Origin: Panicum virgatum | Taxonomy: Eukaryota > Streptophyta > Magnoliopsida > Poales > Poaceae | Assembly: GCF_016808335.1 (NCBI RefSeq) | Contig: NC_053140.1 | Span: 32,232,586 to 32,296,585 of the forward strand | Reading direction: 5' to 3' | Length of the DNA: 64,000 bases | In this document: one piece after another, positions 20,763 through 30,830 of the stretch | How positions within the stretch are numbered: the stretch's first letter is position 1 | Layout of the letters: the number at the start of each line of letters is the position of its first letter | Made by a program: the position numbers and the translations under genes | Notes under the pieces: model-generated | Seen by the model: the letters and a program-made list of their open reading frames with translations, nothing else | What the model was told of the DNA's origin: nothing | Databases searched by the model: none

Positions 20763-20818
20763 TTCCTGCCGACACGAGGGAGTTCGTCCAGCGCTACCAG
20801 GACTACGAGGACTTCTAG
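20763..20818 (+). other. LTR-embedded terminal exon-like segment (56 nt, conserved stop)
   Basis: It is preceded by a pyrimidine tract ending CTGCTGCTCAG. In phase with the segment 19629-19718 it encodes ADTREFVQRYQDYEDF and a TAG at 20816-20818, 110 bp before AATAAA. Twelve copies in the window keep exactly 56 nt and the same final TAG: 3654-3709, 5068-5123(-), 17558-17613, 20763-20818, 29249-29304, 29690-29745, 35445-35500, 36099-36154, 36932-36987, 38713-38768(-), 47198-47253(-), 58991-59046(-). Only the copy in A has an internal stop. Confidence 0.42.
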
Positions 20819-21079
20819 GTGCTTCGTCTCCCAGTCGACGTCCCTGTGGCGCCCTGCTTCAGCTTCGGAGAGCTTTATCGTATTTTGTACTTCGTTTCCG
20901 CTGTATCAGACATTTTTGTCATTATTGTAATAAATAACATTCGTATTCGCTTTATTATATCTTTTTACGTGATATGTGCTATGATATACTGTTCATTCTG
21001 TTGTATATACGTGTGACTTGATCCTGGCACGTATATGATTGCTCGGTTTATGCTCTTTTATAAACCGGGTGTTACAGAG

Positions 21080-21092
21080 TGGTATCAGAGCC
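21080..21092 (+). other. Primer binding site of element C (initiator Met-tRNA type)
   Basis: TGGTATCAGAGCC begins three bases after the LTR and is complementary to the 3' end of plant initiator Met-tRNA. It marks the start of minus-strand cDNA synthesis and the 5' identity of the preceding LTR. Confidence 0.93.
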
Positions 21093-21647
21093 GTATCGAC
21101 TGTAGGACGAAGCCTAGATAGAACTGGTCGAGTTTTAGGACTTCTCCTCACCAATCTTTGTCTGCTGAAACTATTTTACTATTATACCCCTTGACTTCTT
21201 TGACTTTTTACCCTTCTTGCCTTGATTTCTCTCTCTGAAGAATAGTTTTCGTAGATTTTGGCCTGAATCAGTCATCTGACCACCTTGAGTATAGTTAGGT
21301 GACCTTTTTATAATAACACGATAGCACGTTATGCGACGCGTTGTGTTAGTCGAGTCTATTGCTAAACTCGGCTAAGTTGTGAAAATTGCCTGCTTGTTAT
21401 TATGCTACATGGTTGATTTGGATTTTTGACTGATTGCATAGTTTTGTAGTATAAATTTGTTTAAAGAAAATCACTCAGATGTTAAAGTTAACTAATTTAT
21501 AAAATGAGTTAGATCGTTGGGGGTAAAACCGTCAACTCTATCCTGTCTACTTTATCATGGCTGAGTCTTTTTCCGCAAAGAGTTATCATATCCATCTGAG
21601 TTTATTCTTGCAATATCCTTACCCGTGAAATCTTTTGTTCAAATCAG
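21093..21647 (+). other. Element C leader, ending in a splice acceptor abutting the gag ATG
   Basis: No coding pattern is seen. The last bases (CTTTTGTTCAAATCAG) form a pyrimidine-rich acceptor whose AG is immediately followed by the gag ATG at 21648. The same arrangement is present in H (46401-46420, minus) and, in unrelated sequence, before the ORF of D at 30831. An intron from the LTR donor to this site would remove the primer binding site from the coding mRNA. Confidence 0.5.
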
Positions 21648-22160
21648 ATGGTGAACACCAGGAGCGCCGGTTCCGGTTCTGGCCAGCAGCAAGGTCAGAA
21701 CAACCAGGGTACTGGGATCCCGATGCCTCCGCCTTTGACTCCGGAGCAGTACTTCCAGCTCCAGATGCAGATGATGGCTACCCTGAACAACACTGTTCAG
21801 GCTCTTCAGCACGCTCACACTCAGCCTCCGCCTCCTCCACCGCCGCAGCCTCGCGACAGGCGTGCTGAGTTCCTGAGGGGTCACCCACCGACGTTTTCTC
21901 ACACGTCCGACCCTCTTCAGGCTGACGACTGGCTCCGTGCAGTGGAGCGTCAGCTGGACATCGCCCAGTGCGATGACCGTGAGCGCGTCTTGTACGCAGC
22001 AGGACAGCTGCGAGGGGCAGCTTTGGACTGGTGGGAGTCCCACCCAGTTCACGACCGCGAGTCTCTTACTTGGCTCCAGTTCAGGGAGCGTTTCCGCAGC
22101 CACAACGTCCCCGCGGGCGTTATGAAGATGAAGCAGAAGGAGTTCCTTGCACTGAAGCAG
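21648..22160 (+). CDS. Element C Gag, exon 1
   Basis: 171 codons from ATG (MVNTRSAGSGSGQQQGQNNQ) to a codon boundary at LALKQ. The N-terminus is Gln/Gly-rich with a proline run. From residue ~85 the retrotransposon gag (capsid) domain begins, with the WLRAVERQLDIAQCDDRERV and DWWESHPVHDRESLTWLQFR blocks. It forms the particle core with the product of exon 2. Without splicing, the frame runs into the intron and stops at 22200-22202, giving a truncated capsid. The ATG is preferred because the same ATG and acceptor are conserved in H. Confidence 0.9.
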
Positions 22161-22270
22161 GTAACCTTAAATATAATCATTCAGCGGTTTCTTTTGAGCT
22201 AATGCCCCTTGTTCCATCGTTATGAATTTTGAGTTAATCTTCCGATATCTATCTGTCTTTGTGAATTCAG
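22161..22270 (+). other. Intron in gag of element C (110 bp, GT-AG)
   Basis: Donor AAGCAG/GTAACC, acceptor TTTGTGAATTCAG/GGG, AT-rich and pyrimidine-rich near its 3' end, with an in-frame stop. Removing it joins two halves of the conserved gag domain exactly at a codon boundary (LALKQ joined to [12 protein letters not shown]). Related plant gag proteins read continuously across this point. Element H has the same intron at the same place (45776-45887, minus, 112 bp). Confidence 0.85.
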
Positions 22271-22864
22271 GGGACTATGTCGGTCACGGAGTATCGTGAT
22301 CGCTTTCTTCAGCTGGCTCGCTACGCCCCTGCCGAGGTTGCGGATGACCGCAAGAAGCAGGAGCACTTCATGGAGGGTCTTGAGGACTACCTCCAGTACG
22401 CGCTGCTCAACCTCCGCTTCGACGACTTCAACCATCTGGTTGACAGCGCGCTCAACACTGAGCGTAAGCACCTGGAGATGGAGGACAAGAAGAGGAAGGT
22501 TGTCCCCGTTGCTTCCGGCAGCAACACTCGTCCACGACTCCAGCAGCCCCAGCAGTACCAGCCTCAGTACCGGCCTCCTCAGCAGTACCAGCAGAGGCCA
22601 CCGCAGCAGTACCCGCCTCGACAGCAGCAGGCAGGTCAGGGTCAGAGGTTACCAGCACCTCCGGCTCGTACTGCTCCACCAGCTCCGCCAGCACCGCAGG
22701 CTCCACGTCCGGCAGCCCCTACCGGACAGCAGGCTTCGACACTTGCACGCGTCTGCTATCACTGCGGCCAGCCGGGGCACTACGCCAACACTTGCCCCCG
22801 GAAGGCGCAGGCGGGACAGCAGGGGCGCCCAGCTCAGCCCAGGCGCCAGCACAGGCTCGAGTGA
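22271..22864 (+). CDS. Element C Gag, exon 2 (capsid C-terminus, zinc knuckle)
   Basis: It opens with [20 protein letters not shown], the second half of the gag domain, followed by a long Gln/Pro/Arg linker. A CCHC knuckle ([14 protein letters not shown]) for RNA binding is at about codons 158-171. It stops at 22862-22864, just downstream of a 1-nt deletion near 22842; H keeps a G there and reads on into protease without interruption. The deletion therefore looks like a lesion rather than a programmed frameshift site, though a frameshift cannot be excluded. Confidence 0.88.
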   Translation, partial: GTMSVTEYRDRFLQLARYAPAEVADDRKKQEHFMEGLEDYLQYALLNLRFDDFNHLVDSALNTERKHLEMEDKKRKVVPVASGSNTRPRLQQPQQYQPQYRPPQQYQQRPPQQYPPRQQQAGQGQRLPAPPARTAPPAPPAPQAPRPAAPTGQQASTLARVCYHCGQPGHYANTCPRKAQAGQQGRPAQPRRQHRLE

Positions 22865-25800
22865 ACCACGTGACGGCCGAGTCAGCGGCCGAGGCTCCTA
22901 ACGTGGTTATTGGTACGTTCATGGTCAACTCTCACCCCGCTACAGTGCTTTTCGATACCGGTGCCACCCATTCTTTCATTTCCAAGTCATTTGCCGAGCA
23001 GCATGGTATACCGGTTTCTTGTATGAGGACAGCTATGGTAGTTACCTCACCTGGGGGTCAGATTCGTACATGCTCTATATGCTCCAGAGTTAGTATTGTT
23101 ATAAAGGGGGTAGAATTCCGCACTGGCTTGATAGTTATTGACTCCTCGGGGATAGATGTGATCTTGGGCATGGAGACACTTACCAGATGGGGAGTCCGTA
23201 TTGATTGTGCTCAGCGGACAGTTCACTTATCGGCATCTGATGGCCAAGAGGTGACAGTCAGTGCTTCAGAGCCTTCTGGATTTCCTCATCAGATGGAGGC
23301 TAGACCCACGGACGGTATTCGCGTGGTGTCTGAATTCCCGGATGTCTTTCCGGATGATCTGCCAGGTATGCCGCCTGAACGCGCCATTGAGTTTTGTATT
23401 GATCTCTTGCCTGGCACAGCTCCTATTGCAAAGCGGCCCTACCGTATGGCACCTATAGAGCATGAAGAAGTCAAGAAGACTATTGATGAGTTGCTAGCCA
23501 AGGGCTATATCCGTCGCAGCTTCTCTCCTTGGGCTTTTCCGTTGTTGCTAGTAGATAAGAAGGATGGCTCGAAGAGGATGTGTGTGGATTATCGTGAGCT
23601 GAATGCCGTTACTATCAAGAACAAGCATCCACTGCCCCGTATTGAGGATCTCTTTGATCTGCTTCGAGGTGCTCGTATATTCTCGAAGATTGATCTTCGT
23701 TCGGGTTATTTTCAGCTGAGGATCCGTCCTGGGGATATTCCGAAGACGGCATTCACCTGCAAGTACGGGCTATATGAGTATACGGTCATGTCCTTCGGCT
23801 TGACTAATGCTCCGGCTTACTTCATGCATCTGATGAACATGGTCTTCATGGATTATCTGGATGTTTTCGTGGTGATCTTTATTGATGATATTCTGATCTT
23901 CTCCAAGACAGAGGAAGAGCATGAAGAGCATCTGAGGCTCGTGTTGCAGAGATTGAGAGAGCAACAGTTGTATGCCAAGTTCAGCAAGTGCGAGTTCTGG
24001 ATTGACGAGGTGCCATTCCTCGGTCATGTTATCTCTCAGGGAGGCATTGCTGTTGATCCGAGCAAGGTGAAGGATGTGCTTGAGTGGGAGACACCGCAGA
24101 CAGTGAAGGAAGTTAGGTCTTTCTTGGGCTTAGCTGGATATTATCGGAGGTTTATTGAGAATTTCTCCAAGATCGCGAAGCCTTTGACTTCTTTGCTGGA
24201 GAAGAATGTGGCTTTTGTATGGACTGATGAGCGTCAGATGGCCTTTGATGAGCTGAAGAAAAGGTTGACTACGGCGCCAGTCCTGACTCTGCCAGACCAG
24301 ACGAAGAGGTTCACGGTATATTGTGATGCTTCGAAGGATGGTCTTGGGTGTGTTCTGATGCAGGAGGGCAGAGTGATAGCTTATGCTTCACGGCAGTTAC
24401 GTCGGCATGAGCTGAATTATCCTACTCATGATCTCGAGTTAGCCGCAGTTGTGCATGCTCTGAAGATTTGGAGGCATTACTTGTATGGGCAGCGGTGTGA
24501 TATCTACACTGATCACAAGAGCCTCAAGTATATTTTCACGCAGAATGAGCTGAACATGCGGCAGAGAAGATGGCTAGAGTTGGTCAAGGATTATGACCTG
24601 GAGATTCACTATCATCCGGGCAAGGCCAATGTTGTAGCAGATGCTCTGAGCAGAAGAAGTTATGTCAACATGGCCGTGGCTTTCCAGATGCCTCCAGAGT
24701 TATGTGAGGAGTTCGAGCAGTTGAGTCTGGGCTTCTTGCATCATACCTCTAGTGCAGCTTTTGAGGCAGTACCGACTCTAGAGTCAGAGATCAGGCAGCA
24801 TCAGAAAGATGATGAGAAGCTGCAAGAGATTCGTGAGTTGCTCAAGAAGGGCAAGGCTCCTCATTTCAGAGAGGACGATCAGGGTACCTTGTGGTACAAG
24901 AACCGGATCTGTGTTCCAGATGTGAAGGATCTTCGGAAGTTGATTCTGAGTGAGGCCCATGACACAGCTTACTCTATTCATCCGGGCAGCACGAAGATGT
25001 ATTATGATCTGAAGGAACGTTTCTGGTGGTATGGGATGAAGCGTTCAGTGGCGGAGTACGTGGCTATTTGTGACACCTGCCAGCGTGTCAATGCTGAGCA
25101 TCAGAGGCCAGCAGGTCTGTTACAGCCTTTGAAGATTCCAGAGTGGAAATGGGAGGAAATCACTATGGACTTCATTGTTGGATTGCCTCGTACTCAGAAA
25201 GGGTACAACTCCATTTGGGTAGTAGTGGATCGATTGACGAAGGTTGCTCACTTCATTCCAGTGAACACTACTTACTCCGGAGCTAGACTTGCAGAGTTGT
25301 ACATCTCTCGGATTGTCTGCTTGCATGGTGTGCCGAAGAAGATCATATCTGACAGAGGGTCTCAGTTCACTTCTCGTTTCTGGGAGCAGCTCCATGATTC
25401 GTTGGATACGAAGCTGCGTTTCAGTACGGCTTATCACCCTCAGACAGATGGGCAGACAGAGAGAACCAACCAAGTGTTGGAGGATATGCTGAGAGCTTGT
25501 GCTATTCAGTACGGTACTAGTTGGGATAAGTGCCTGTCATTTGCTGAGTTTTCATATAACAACAGCTATCAGGCCAGTCTGAAGAAGTCACCCTTCGAGG
25601 CATTGTATGGCAGAAAATGCAGGACTCCTCTCTATTGGGATCAGATTGGTGAAAAGCAGCTCTTCGGTCCTGAGATCATAGATGATGCAGAGCAGATGGT
25701 TCAGGCTGTGCGGGAAAATCTGAGGATTGCACAGAGCAGACAGAAGAGCTATGCAGATGGCAAACTGAGGGATCTGACTTTCAGTGTCGGTGATTATGTA

Positions 25801-26217
25801 TATCTGAAGGTGTCTCCGATGAGAGGAATCAGCAGATTTAATGTCAAGGGAAAGTTAGCACCTCGGTATGTGGGGCCATTCAAGGTGCTAGAGCGGAAAG
25901 GCAAAGTTGCTTATCGCCTGGAGTTACCTCTCAGTCTCTCAGGAGTTCATGATGTCTTCCATATATCTCAGCTGAAGAGGTGTTTGCGAGTACCCGAGGA
26001 GCAGGCACCACTGGATGGGGTCGATGTTCAGGAAGATCTGACTTATACTGAGCATCCGGTGAAGATTCTGGAGACATCAGAGCGGGTTACTCGGAACAAG
26101 CGCATCAAGATGTGCAGAGTTCAGTGGAGTCATCACAGTGAAGCTGAGGCTACATGGGAGCGAGAAGATGAGTTGAAGAAGACATATCCAGATCTCTTTG
26201 CTAGCCAGCCCAGCTAA
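22792..26217 (+). CDS. Element C Pol: protease, RT, RNase H, integrase, chromodomain
   Basis: A 1141-codon open frame, genuinely homologous from about codon 18 onward. Retropepsin active site DTG is at 55-57 ([11 protein letters not shown]). RT has YREL at 267-270 and the IDD catalytic pair at 365-366 (FIDDILIF). RNase H has DAS at 512-514. Integrase has an HHCC zinc site (H723, H730, C760, C763) and a DD35E triad D793, D854, E890 with the canonical 35-residue spacing. A GPY/F motif (YVGPFKV) and a C-terminal chromodomain (about 1087-1138) follow. All catalytic residues are present and there is no internal stop. Pol copies the RNA in the particle and integrates the cDNA; the chromodomain marks a chromovirus. 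The frame is offset from gag by the 1-nt deletion near 22842. Confidence 0.95.
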   Translation: MPPEGAGGTAGAPSSAQAPAQARVNHVTAESAAEAPNVVIGTFMVNSHPATVLFDTGATHSFISKSFAEQHGIPVSCMRTAMVVTSPGGQIRTCSICSRVSIVIKGVEFRTGLIVIDSSGIDVILGMETLTRWGVRIDCAQRTVHLSASDGQEVTVSASEPSGFPHQMEARPTDGIRVVSEFPDVFPDDLPGMPPERAIEFCIDLLPGTAPIAKRPYRMAPIEHEEVKKTIDELLAKGYIRRSFSPWAFPLLLVDKKDGSKRMCVDYRELNAVTIKNKHPLPRIEDLFDLLRGARIFSKIDLRSGYFQLRIRPGDIPKTAFTCKYGLYEYTVMSFGLTNAPAYFMHLMNMVFMDYLDVFVVIFIDDILIFSKTEEEHEEHLRLVLQRLREQQLYAKFSKCEFWIDEVPFLGHVISQGGIAVDPSKVKDVLEWETPQTVKEVRSFLGLAGYYRRFIENFSKIAKPLTSLLEKNVAFVWTDERQMAFDELKKRLTTAPVLTLPDQTKRFTVYCDASKDGLGCVLMQEGRVIAYASRQLRRHELNYPTHDLELAAVVHALKIWRHYLYGQRCDIYTDHKSLKYIFTQNELNMRQRRWLELVKDYDLEIHYHPGKANVVADALSRRSYVNMAVAFQMPPELCEEFEQLSLGFLHHTSSAAFEAVPTLESEIRQHQKDDEKLQEIRELLKKGKAPHFREDDQGTLWYKNRICVPDVKDLRKLILSEAHDTAYSIHPGSTKMYYDLKERFWWYGMKRSVAEYVAICDTCQRVNAEHQRPAGLLQPLKIPEWKWEEITMDFIVGLPRTQKGYNSIWVVVDRLTKVAHFIPVNTTYSGARLAELYISRIVCLHGVPKKIISDRGSQFTSRFWEQLHDSLDTKLRFSTAYHPQTDGQTERTNQVLEDMLRACAIQYGTSWDKCLSFAEFSYNNSYQASLKKSPFEALYGRKCRTPLYWDQIGEKQLFGPEIIDDAEQMVQAVRENLRIAQSRQKSYADGKLRDLTFSVGDYVYLKVSPMRGISRFNVKGKLAPRYVGPFKVLERKGKVAYRLELPLSLSGVHDVFHISQLKRCLRVPEEQAPLDGVDVQEDLTYTEHPVKILETSERVTRNKRIKMCRVQWSHHSEAEATWEREDELKKTYPDLFASQPS

Positions 26218-26238
26218 ATCTCGGGACGAGATTTCTTT

Positions 26239-26250
26239 AAGGGGGTAGGG
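26239..26250 (+). other. Polypurine tract of element C
   Basis: AAGGGGGTAGGG lies two bases before the 3' LTR and is identical to the tract in A and H. Confidence 0.92.
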
Positions 26251-26252
26251 TA

Positions 26253-29200
26253 TGTAACACCCTAATTTTAAATTTCAGAATTTACTAATAAATTAATTGG
26301 CTTTAGTTAAATTTTCTAAGGTTTATTGTGTTTAGTTGGCATTTAATCTAATTCTTGTTCCTTAATTAATTAAAATTTATCATAGGTTTAAATTTTTGTT
26401 GCATTCATGCTGGTGTATATTTTATTTGAGTGTGGTTTGAATTCAAATTTTGATTTGAATTCAAACTTTGTTTGAAGTAGAAATAGAAAAGAGAAAGGAA
26501 AATAGAAAGAAAACCCAAAACAAAACCCAAACCCATAGCAACCCAAATCCCAAGACCCAGCCCAAACTTCTCTCCCAAGCCAGCCCAGCGCGGCCCATGG
26601 CCAGCCCAGCCCGCTGGCCCAGCCTCTCCCCTACCCCGGCCCACTTCCAGCGCCTCAGCCAGCCCGCGCCCTCTCTCCCTCACGCGCGGCCCAGCACGCC
26701 AGCGCGTCGCCCGCGTCGCGCGACGCCTCCCCTGGCTCCCTGCGCGCCCGACCCCACCAGTCAGCGCTCGCGCGACGCGCTCCCCGCCGCTGACCAGCCA
26801 GCCCCACGCGTCAGCCCCCTCTCTCCTCCTTCCCTTCCCGGCTCCACGCAACCGCGCCCGATATCCCCGGCGAGCTCGCCGGGATCATTATCCCGCTGCG
26901 CCCCGCCGAGATCCCCGGAATCCCTCCTATAATTGGGCCCTGCGACCTTCTCTTCCCCATCCTCGCCCCACAGCTCCACGCCCGAACCACCAGCGCCGCC
27001 GCATCCCTCCGCCAGGACCGTCGCCGCCGGTAAACACCCCCGCCACTGCAATTTCTCGCCGCCAGTGGCCCCGGAGCCCCCCTGACCCCCGCATCCTTCC
27101 CGCAGGGTCGCCTTGGGTCAAGCCGTGCCATCAGAAGGCCAGGAGGAGCCCTGCGCCGACCTCGCCACCGAACTCCGCCGGCGCCGCCGCCCATCCTCGA
27201 CGCCGGCCGCCCTGCGCTGCAAATCAGACCGCCACAAACCCTCGGTGAGCATCTCCCAGACCCCTACTCCTTTTTGCGTTGGCTAATTTGGACCTTGGCG
27301 CGCTCTATCGCTTACGGCACTGCACTCCGGCGAGGACCGCCGCCTGCGCCGTCGCGCACGCCGCCCGAACCTCCGTCGAGCCCGGCTGTGAGCCCCAGTG
27401 GACTACACGTGCCGAGCTCGTCCTTTTGCACCAACCTGCAGCCCAAAACAAGCCCGGACGGCCATTTTCGGCCAGCGCCGGCGAGCCTCCAGCCGCCCGC
27501 CACCGCGGAGCAGAGCTCCGGTGGCGTTCCGCCGCCGCCGTCGCCCGCGAGGCATCCTGACCGCCCGATCCTAAACCAGCGCTCGAGATTAGATCCTGAG
27601 GCCATTAGATCTGAGCCCCTTGATCAAGATCCGACGGTCCCTGAGCTAAGATAACGGTTCGGCCTGGTCTTTTTGCTAAAGAGACCTCGGTCTTTTGCTG
27701 AATTAACCCGCAGTACACCTCCGTTGAAAACTAATTATAGTCAGGCCCATAATTTAACACTTTGGCCCCTGAGCTTTGTAGATTTCGAACCCGCCGTCCA
27801 GCCCTGACCTTTTTGCGCGCTAGACCCTGGAACTAATGTTTATTTACATTCTAGCCCTCGGTTTTAGCAGAAAAGCCCCTGGAATCCTGTTTTTCTTACA
27901 AATAAGCCCCTGAACCTTGTTTTAGGCCTAATTTATGCGTTTTAGCTCCGATTTTAGCGTTCTTTATGTCCACGCGATCGTTGTAACGCGTAGAATAGTT
28001 CTAGAGTAGTTTTGTGCGCTGTTTTCATGTATTGTTGTACTGTTCTTAGTTTTTGTTAATGTTTGTTTGTATGCTTATTTTCGTGCATTGTTTTGGCCAT
28101 GTGTTCGTGAGTAGACGCTGATCCAGTTGAGGAGCCCCAGTACCAGTACCCGGAGCAGCCGTCTTCCGAGCACTTTGAACAGCAGCAGGAGCAGTACGAG
28201 GAAGGCAAGTATAACATGAACAACCTGTCACCTTTAAATACATTTTCATACTGCATTTTAATACTGTATGCCTTTAAGGATTTCCTAGCCAGTTTATATC
28301 CTTTATATATACCTTTGGGTTGCATTATGGTTAGTTGTGCTAGGTTGCTGCGCTATAACATACTCTGGTCCTTTTTAATTAATTTGACTAATGGTTTACT
28401 TGAACTTAATTCTGAGAGTGGCCCTCTGTGCTTCGTGCTTGAGTGGCTCACGTCTCGTTAAAATATGGTTTTTGTAGAAACATGGTTTAGGGGGCCAGCA
28501 CGGTGCTTAGTGCTTGGTTGGCTACTCTCCATAAGGACCGGTTCATAGAGCGACAACCTGGGACAACAGCGCTACCACAAGGCTAGAATGGGATAGACTT
28601 GGCGTAATAATTAGATCTTTTTGGTTTGGAGTAACTTACCTGCGGGGCAGGGGCGGTAAGCTTCTATGGCCCTCGTGCTGAGTGGCTTCGTCTGTGCTTC
28701 GTGTCTTGACGCCCACTAGACCTGCTCCATAGTCGCTGATCCACCCTCGCGGTTACTCCCTACCAACGAGATTCTTTGTAAAGGCCTCGTAGTGAGTCGC
28801 TAGTCATCTCACCTAAGGAAGTGTGATGAACAACTGGCGTAGCTCATGACTTGTGGGTAAAGATGTGCAACCTCTGCAGAGTGTAAAACTGGTATACTAG
28901 CCGTGCTCACGGTTATGAGCGGCCCAGATCCTCCTTTTGATTAGTGAAGTTATCTCCTTCCGACGAGGGAGGTGCTTCTCGGGGTTTACCTTGGTGGCTT
29001 GTTTTCAGTCTGGTTCTCAGTAGTTTCTTATTTAATTCTGATTAATTACTATGTAACTGGGTCAATGGTAATTCATCAACTCGTAGTAAATAGCTGTAAT
29101 AAAATTTTGCCAACACATAAAAGCTAATGCAGTTGAGTCAGCCAACCTTAGAGCCTCATAGTTTGTGTTATACTTGTTGAGTACAAGTTGTGTACTCACT

Positions 29201-29562
29201 CTTGCCTCTTCTCTACTTTTTCCTCTTGGCTACGCTACTGCTGCTCAGTTCCTGCCGACACGAGGGAGTTCGTCCAGCGCTACCAGGACTACGAGGACTT
29301 CTAGGTGCTTCGTCTCCCAGTCGACGTCCCTGTGGCGCCCTGCTTCAGCTTCGGAGAGCTTTATCGTATTTTGTACTTCGTTTCCGCTGTATCAGACATT
29401 TTTGTCATTATTGTAATAAATAACATTCGTATTCGCTTTATTATATCTTTTTACGTGATATGTGCTATGATATACTGTTCATTCTGTTGTATATACGTGT
29501 GACTTGATCCTGGCACGTATATGATTGCTCGGTTTATGCTCTTTTATAAACCGGGTGTTACA
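26253..29562 (+). repeat. 3' LTR of element C (3310 bp)
   Basis: It pairs with 17767-21076. Exon-like segments are at 28115-28204 and 29249-29304. Differences from the 5' copy include CTG in place of the in-phase ATG of the 5' copy (18665), one added C near 26803 and one missing G near 27030. The LTR is followed by TGATA (29563-29567), the right target duplication. Confidence 0.94.
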
Positions 29563-29567
29563 TGATA

Positions 29568-29669
29568 TGTGCTGTGATATACTGTTCATTCTGTTGTATA
29601 TACGTGTGACTTGATCCTGGCACGTATATGATTGCTCGGTTTATGTTCTTTTATAAACCGGGTGTTACA
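29568..29669 (+). repeat. Tekay LTR X1, terminal 102 bp
   Basis: This continues X1 after element C: TGTGCTGTGATATACTG... to GGGTGTTACA. It ends inside another Tekay LTR (the 5' LTR of D). The expected target duplication of X1 is GATAC (29670-29674), its partner being left of the window. Confidence 0.88.
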
Positions 29670-30000
29670 GATACTCTATAGCTGCTCAGTTCCTGCCGAC
29701 ACGAGGGAGTTCGCTCAGCGCTACCAGGACTACGAGGACTTCTAGGCGTTCGTCTCCCAGTCGACGTCCCTGTGGCGCCCTGCTCAGCTTCGAAGAGTTT
29801 TATCGTATTTGTACTTCGCTTCCGCTGTATCAGATATTTTTGTCATTAATGTAATAAATAACATTCGTATTCGCTTTATTATATCTGTTTACGTGATATG
29901 TTCTGTGATATCCTGTTCATTCTGTTGTACATACGTGTGACTTGATCCTGGCACGTATATGATTGCTCGGTTTATGTCCTTTTATAAACCGGGTGTTACA
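29670..30000 (+). repeat. 5' LTR of element D, last 331 bp
   Basis: It begins within the LTR at GATACTCTATAGCTGCTC, includes the terminal exon-like segment 29690-29745 and AATAAA, and ends GGGTGTTACA directly before the primer binding site. The left part was separated by X1. Confidence 0.9.
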
Positions 30001-30003
30001 GAG

Positions 30004-30016
30004 TGGTATCAGAGCT
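30004..30016 (+). other. Primer binding site of element D
   Basis: TGGTATCAGAGCT lies three bases after the LTR; it is the initiator Met-tRNA type site with one terminal mismatch compared with C. Confidence 0.9.
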
Positions 30017-30830
30017 GTATCGACTGTAGGACGAAGCCTAGATAGAACTGGTCGAGTTTTAAGTCCTTTTCTCTCTCAGCCTTGTCTGCTGAAACTATTT
30101 TGCTATTATACTCCTTGAATTCCAAGATTTTTTACTCGTCCTGCCTTGATTTCTCTCTATAGAATTGTTTCAGTAGATTCTGGCCTGGAGTAAGTCGTCT
30201 GACCATCATAGGTGTAAGCTGGATGACCCCTTTATAATAATACGATAGTACGGTCTACGACGCGTTGTGTTAGTCGAGTCGTGTGTTAAACTCGGCTAAG
30301 TTGTGAAATTTGTATGCTTGTTATTATGCTACATGTTTGATTTGGATTTTTGGTTGATTGCATAGTTTAGTAGTTAAATTTGTTTAAAGAAAATCAGTCT
30401 TAAGTTAAAGTAAATTAATTAATAAAATGAGTTAGATCGTTGGGGATAAAACCATCCACTCTATCCTCTCTGCCTTATCTTGCCTTGGGTTTCTCTTGTC
30501 TTGCTTGTTGAGAAGAAGGATAGTGTGAAGAGAAGGTGATATCCAGGGATTCACCGACGATGACGTCACCGACTAGGACGTCGGTTTCTGTAAGGGGGTA
30601 GGGATGTGACACCCCGGTCTGCAGATAGTACAGAAGAATTTGAGAATCTCTTAGATGAGATAGAATAGTTATGCTATAGTTCCTTTTCTCAAATTTATGA
30701 AACACCTATCTAGAGTTATCAGCGGTGATGCATGTGCAGTGTTGTCTAAATAGGATAGAACCTTAAAGAATGGAGTTTTTCTCTCTTCCTTGACCTTACC
30801 AATCTGTGTTTCCTCTTTGCCCCAGCTCAG
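30017..30830 (+). other. Element D leader containing a relic RT scrap, second polypurine tract and LTR start
   Basis: The first ~450 bp match the leader of C. From about 30505, a scrap encoding LVEKKDSVKR corresponds to the RT segment before the MCVD block. It jumps to a short GACGATGACGTC-rich tail, then AAGGGGGTAGGGA and TGTGACACCCCGG (about 30593-30618), which look like the polypurine tract and LTR start of a different gypsy family. The region ends in a strong acceptor (TTTCCTCTTTGCCCCAGCTCAG) abutting the ATG at 30831. Confidence 0.6.

Larger units (their letters stand above)
17767..21076 (+). repeat. 5' LTR of element C (3310 bp)
   Basis: Ends TGTAACACCC/GGGTGTTACA. Order: AT-rich start with two TTTGAATTCAAA-type palindromes (about 17949-17980), GC-rich cassette (about 18060-19170), a T-rich block with repeated 'CCCCTGG...TTTT' phrases (about 19180-19460), middle exon-like segment (19629-19718), a highly conserved non-coding block (about 20040-20520), terminal exon-like segment (20763-20818) and AATAAA at 20929-20934. 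If transcription starts near 18460 and ends after 20934, R would be about 2.5 kb, much longer than usual. Confidence 0.93.
17767..29562 (+). mobile_element. Element C: complete Tekay-type chromovirus, 11.8 kb
   Basis: Two 3310-bp LTRs (17767-21076 and 26253-29562), a primer binding site, gag with intron, pol with all catalytic domains and a chromodomain, a polypurine tract and a perfect TGATA target duplication. By eye the LTRs differ by about 17 substitutions and two single-base indels (~0.5%). With the commonly used grass LTR rate of 1.3e-8 per site per year that is roughly 0.2 million years. Its only obvious coding lesion is a 1-nt deletion near 22842 that puts gag and pol in different frames. 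It is inserted in the LTR of a relative (X1) in the same orientation. Confidence 0.95.

Noticed and set aside
21080..21092. tRNA gene at TGGTATCAGAGCC
   Set aside because: Only the 3' end complement of a Met-tRNA is present, adjacent to an LTR end: it is a primer binding site.
22840..22864. Programmed frameshift between gag and pol in C
   Set aside because: H has the same region in a single frame and differs by one G. No slippery heptamer or pseudoknot-like element is evident, so a deletion is simpler.
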